From Bacteroidota bacterium (GTDB taxonomy: Bacteria; Bacteroidota; Bacteroidia; Chitinophagales; Saprospiraceae), in contig JASBVF010000005.1 of the NCBI GenBank assembly GCA_030147525.1, positions 1 through 64,000 of the forward strand: a stretch of 64,000 nucleotides of DNA. The letters run 5' to 3'. Under the pieces are notes generated by a model. The model worked only from the letters and a program-made list of their open reading frames with translations. It was not told the DNA's origin and did not search any database. Below are positions 61,549 to 64,000 of this stretch, in pieces; position 1 is the first letter of the stretch, and each line of letters begins with the position of its first letter. The position numbers were made by a program, and so were the translations under genes.

Positions 61549-63128
61549 TGAAAAGAAGAAACTTCCTCCGCACGGCGGGTACAGCAGCAGCTTTCACGCC
61601 GTTTGTTCATAAAGGTTTTTCCATCAATCCGCTGGCCCGCAATTCCATTTTCGGGCTGCTGGGCGCTGCCGCCAGTATTAATGGCAAAATCATGGTTTTC
61701 ATCGAGCTGAACGGTGGCAACGATGGCCTGAACACCCTCATCCCGCTCGACCAGTATGACTCGCTGGCCGTTCACCGCAATTCGCTTTTGATTCCCGAAA
61801 ACAAAGTGCTTGGCCTCGACGGAGTGGATGCGACCGGCTTTCACCCGTCCATGACAGGGATGCAGGAAATGTACAACGACGGCCTGATCTCTGTGGTGCA
61901 GAACGTCGGCTATCCGCAGCAGGACTACTCGCACTTCCGCTCGATGGACATCTGGCAGACGGCGAGCAACAGCAGCCAGTTTTTTGACACAGGCTGGCTG
62001 GGGCGGACGCTGGAAGACGAATACCCCGGCTTCCCGCAGGGCTATCCGAATGCGGATAACCCCGACCCGCTGGCCATCCAGATCGGCTCGATTCTGCCGG
62101 TGGCGTTCATGGGTTCGAGCTTCCCGATGGGCATGAGCATCAGCAGCCCGGATGCGTTTTATGAATTCGTCAACGACTTCGTGGAACCTGCGCCTTCCAC
62201 ACCCTACGGCGACGAGCTGGAATACATCCGCCTGGTGCAGCAGCAGTCGCAGCAGTACTACGATGCCGTGAAAGCTGCGGCCGAATTGCAGCCGGACAAC
62301 CTTTCCACCAAATACCCGCCGGAGTATGAAAACGGCCTGGCCGACCAGTTGCGCATCGTTGCCCGGCTCATCGGCGGCGGCTTGCAGACGCCGGTTTACA
62401 TGGTGAGCATCGGCGGGTTCGATACGCACAGTCAGCAGATCGACGATACGGGAGCGCCGGATCAGGGCCGCCATGCCACCTTGCTGCGGCGGGTTTCCGA
62501 GGCTGTCAGCGCCTTCCAGGACGACCTGCGCCTGATGGGCAAGGATGACAACGTGGCGGGCATGACCTTCTCCGAATTCGGCCGGACCATCGCCGCCAAC
62601 GGCAGCATGGGCACTGACCACGGTGCGGCGGCGCCGCTGTTTGTTTTTGGTAAAAACGTCAACCCCGGCATCATCGGCGTCAACCCGGATATTCCGCAAA
62701 ACATCGACGACAGCGCCGATGTGCCCATGGTCCATGACTTTCGGCAGATCTACGCCAGCGTGTTGCAGGACTGGTTCGGGCTGACGAATTTGAGTGAAAT
62801 TCTGTACGACGATTTTGAAATACTGCCCATTTTCAAAGGCACCACCCCGGCACGGGACGTGGCCGGGCGAGACCGCCACGGCGTGAGCAACTACCCCAAT
62901 CCGGTACACAGCACGACAACCATCACGTTCACCAGCCTCGGCAGCGCCCGGGTGGTCGTCAGCCTGCTGGATGCGCAGGGCCGTTTCATCCTGAAAATTG
63001 CCGAAGGCAACTATCCGGCCGGCGTGCACCAGGTGCAGTTCGACCGCTCGAACCTGCCGTCCGGAACCTATTTTTACCAGGTAAAACTGAACGGGGTGGG
63101 GGTGACGAAGAAGATGCTGGTGATTTGA
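61548..63128 (+). CDS. DUF1501 family protein with Tat signal and T9SS type A sorting tail
   Basis: 526 residues. Twin-Arg N-terminus MKRRNFLRTAGTAAAFTPF; sulfatase-like DUF1501 core with FIELNGGNDGLNTLIPLDQY near 46, HFRSMDIWQTAS near 130, GGFDTHSQQ near 287 and FSEFGRTIAANGS near 343. The C-terminus NYPNPVHSTTTITF, ending SGTYFYQVKLNGVGVTKKML VI, is a Por secretion (type A) sorting domain. Thus Tat export to the periplasm would feed the T9SS. Partner of the DUF1800 gene. Confidence 0.93.
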   Translation: MKRRNFLRTAGTAAAFTPFVHKGFSINPLARNSIFGLLGAAASINGKIMVFIELNGGNDGLNTLIPLDQYDSLAVHRNSLLIPENKVLGLDGVDATGFHPSMTGMQEMYNDGLISVVQNVGYPQQDYSHFRSMDIWQTASNSSQFFDTGWLGRTLEDEYPGFPQGYPNADNPDPLAIQIGSILPVAFMGSSFPMGMSISSPDAFYEFVNDFVEPAPSTPYGDELEYIRLVQQQSQQYYDAVKAAAELQPDNLSTKYPPEYENGLADQLRIVARLIGGGLQTPVYMVSIGGFDTHSQQIDDTGAPDQGRHATLLRRVSEAVSAFQDDLRLMGKDDNVAGMTFSEFGRTIAANGSMGTDHGAAAPLFVFGKNVNPGIIGVNPDIPQNIDDSADVPMVHDFRQIYASVLQDWFGLTNLSEILYDDFEILPIFKGTTPARDVAGRDRHGVSNYPNPVHSTTTITFTSLGSARVVVSLLDAQGRFILKIAEGNYPAGVHQVQFDRSNLPSGTYFYQVKLNGVGVTKKMLVI

Positions 63129-63164
63129 GGAAAAAATTATTTCACAAAAAATACCAACAGGTAG

Positions 63165-63196
63165 AAGGCAGCCAGCAGGAGCTGCCTTTTTCTTTT
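63165..63196 (+). terminator. intrinsic terminator of the DUF1800/DUF1501 pair
   Basis: AAGGCAGC / GCTGCCTT stem followed by TTTCTTTT, 37 bp after the DUF1501 stop. Confidence 0.85.
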
Positions 63197-63231
63197 GGCA
63201 CTAAAAACTTATTTTTGTCAGGTTTCAAAAA

Positions 63232-63903
63232 ATGAAATTTATGAGTGTAGCGACAAGTTTTCCCGTCACGTTGGCTGAGTGCCTGAAATTGGGTCCGGGC
63301 GTCATTCGCTGGGAGGCGAGTTGGGAGGAATACCTGGATTTGCTCGAAGATTGTGCCTATCAAATCGAATACGACCACCAACAAATCATTGCTATGAGTA
63401 TTGCTTCCGATTCTCACGAGGCGATCGTGAAAAATATCATCGTTGCCCTTTCATTGGCTTTGGATGAAATGCCGGACGTCCATATCCGGCCCAGCAACCG
63501 CCACATCTTCATCGAAGAATTTCAAAAAGACTACGCGCCCGACGCCCACGTAGTGAAAGGAACCCCCGCGCAGTACACATTTCACAAAGGTTTGACCGCC
63601 AATACCAACCCCTGGCTGGTCGTCGAGGTGCTTTCACCCAGCACTTACGAACGGGACTGGAACGAGAAGCTGCCTTTTTACAAAAAAATCCCCTCCATCC
63701 GGCACATCGTTTACATCGAGCAGGAACGGGTGCGGGTGTCGGTTTACAGCAGGGTAGGGGAGAGCGCTGTTTGGGAAAACATCGATTACGACACCCCGGA
63801 ACAATCCTTCGAGCTGGACGGTGCGACGATTCACCTGAAGGACGTCTATAAAAAAGTGTTGCTCCCCAAGCCCAAAAACGGCAAGGCGAGCAACAAAAAG
63901 TAA
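63232..63903 (+). CDS. Uma2 family (DUF820) putative endonuclease
   Basis: 223 residues (ATG at 63232 or 63241). Motifs: EEYLDLLEDCAYQIEYDHQQ near 28, APDAHVVKG near 101 and NPWLVVEVLSPSTYERDWNE near 125, then KIPSIRHIVYIEQERVRV. A TATTTTTG -7-like element at 63210-63217 is 15 bp upstream. Basic C-terminal tail (KPKNGKASNKK). Fourth Uma2 gene of the window, following the DUF1501 terminator. Confidence 0.87.
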   Translation: MKFMSVATSFPVTLAECLKLGPGVIRWEASWEEYLDLLEDCAYQIEYDHQQIIAMSIASDSHEAIVKNIIVALSLALDEMPDVHIRPSNRHIFIEEFQKDYAPDAHVVKGTPAQYTFHKGLTANTNPWLVVEVLSPSTYERDWNEKLPFYKKIPSIRHIVYIEQERVRVSVYSRVGESAVWENIDYDTPEQSFELDGATIHLKDVYKKVLLPKPKNGKASNKK

Positions 63904-63931
63904 AACTTCGCTGAAACCGGGAATTTCCCCA

Positions 63932-63955
63932 ATTTGAAATTTCTCAATTTCAAAT
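63932..63955. terminator. AT-rich hairpin between convergent ends
   Basis: ATTTGAAATT / AATTTCAAAT with loop TCTC, perfect 10-bp arms. It lies between the Uma2 stop and a probable minus-strand gene end; low GC makes terminator function uncertain. Confidence 0.4.
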
Positions 63956-63957
63956 CT

Positions 63958-64000
63958 TTACGCAGTTTCCATCTCCGCATTCACTTTATTTCCCACAAAT
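63958..64000 (-). CDS. possible 3' end of a gene leaving the window
   Basis: A minus-strand frame enters from the right edge and stops at 63958-63960, reading FVGNKVNAEMETA. Thirteen codons are too few to identify it; other frames stop earlier. Confidence 0.3.
   Translation of the reverse strand, partial: FVGNKVNAEMETA

Overview
The window looks like chromosomal DNA of a Bacteroidota member, probably of the Saprospiria type. The evidence is a type IX secretion (T9SS) cargo with a gliding-motility-type C-terminal domain next to a PorP/SprF protein and an OmpA/PD40 protein, a second cargo with a type A sorting tail, FecR/sigma/TonB-receptor remnants, LytS/LytTR signalling, -7 elements of the TAnnTTTG type, few Shine-Dalgarno sequences, and several Uma2-family genes. 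Most of the window is GC-rich; about 49.1-53.4 kb is conspicuously AT-rich. No tRNA, rRNA or CRISPR array was seen.

Layout. 0-0.3 kb: the possible start of an IS110-like transposase leaving the window, with a structured upstream segment. 0.5-12.2 kb: a very long pyruvate:ferredoxin oxidoreductase with a fused C-terminal ferredoxin-like domain, then a complete Rnf operon in the order rnfC-D-G-E-A, small Cys-rich membrane protein, FNR-type flavoprotein, rnfB, ending in a clear terminator. Together these make a pyruvate to ferredoxin to NAD(P)H / ion-motive-force module. 12.2-21.4 kb: a minus-strand ABC-2 / HlyD / TolC efflux operon whose gene junctions hold small unrelated genes (VOC protein, UPF0175, Uma2, an antitoxin/RelE-ParE pair). 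21.8-27.1 kb: hemerythrin-like protein, lipoprotein, LytS-type kinase and LytTR regulator, separated by Uma2 and by a MoaD-like/BNR-propeller pair. 27.2-27.6 kb: three tandem hairpin units. 27.8-30.9 kb: proline-iminopeptidase-like lipoprotein, ornithine-cyclodeaminase-family reductase and trans-3-hydroxyproline dehydratase, a plausible hydroxyproline salvage cassette. 31-34.3 kb: CorC-like protein, YdeI-like protein, plug-only lipoprotein, dimethylargininase-like enzyme. 34.5-44 kb: T9SS triad with a 2128-residue multi-Ig cargo. 44.3-49.4 kb: Uma2, SNF2-type helicase, DUF3500 protein.

49.5-54.9 kb is a plasmid-type replication and partition block: a decayed carbonic-anhydrase end, an array of palindromic sites, ParA plus a ribbon-helix-helix partner, an AT-rich stretch, tandem 22-bp iterons and a Rep_3-type initiator. 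It marks either an integrated plasmid or the origin of a plasmid-derived secondary replicon. 54.9-59.5 kb: RluA-type synthase, MarR, patatin, KilA-N protein, FecR, and collapsed sigma-factor and TonB-receptor pseudogenes. 59.7-64 kb: DUF1800/DUF1501 export pair and a further Uma2 gene.

The most unusual signal is genome-style rather than gene-based. More than twenty junctions hold a short word-like repeat, most often built as an inverted repeat. Different sites use different vocabularies, yet several gaps of the rnf operon share one. Repeats of the same style also lie in frame inside four coding genes and supply the stop codons or C-termini of others. I do not know a described element that accounts for this.
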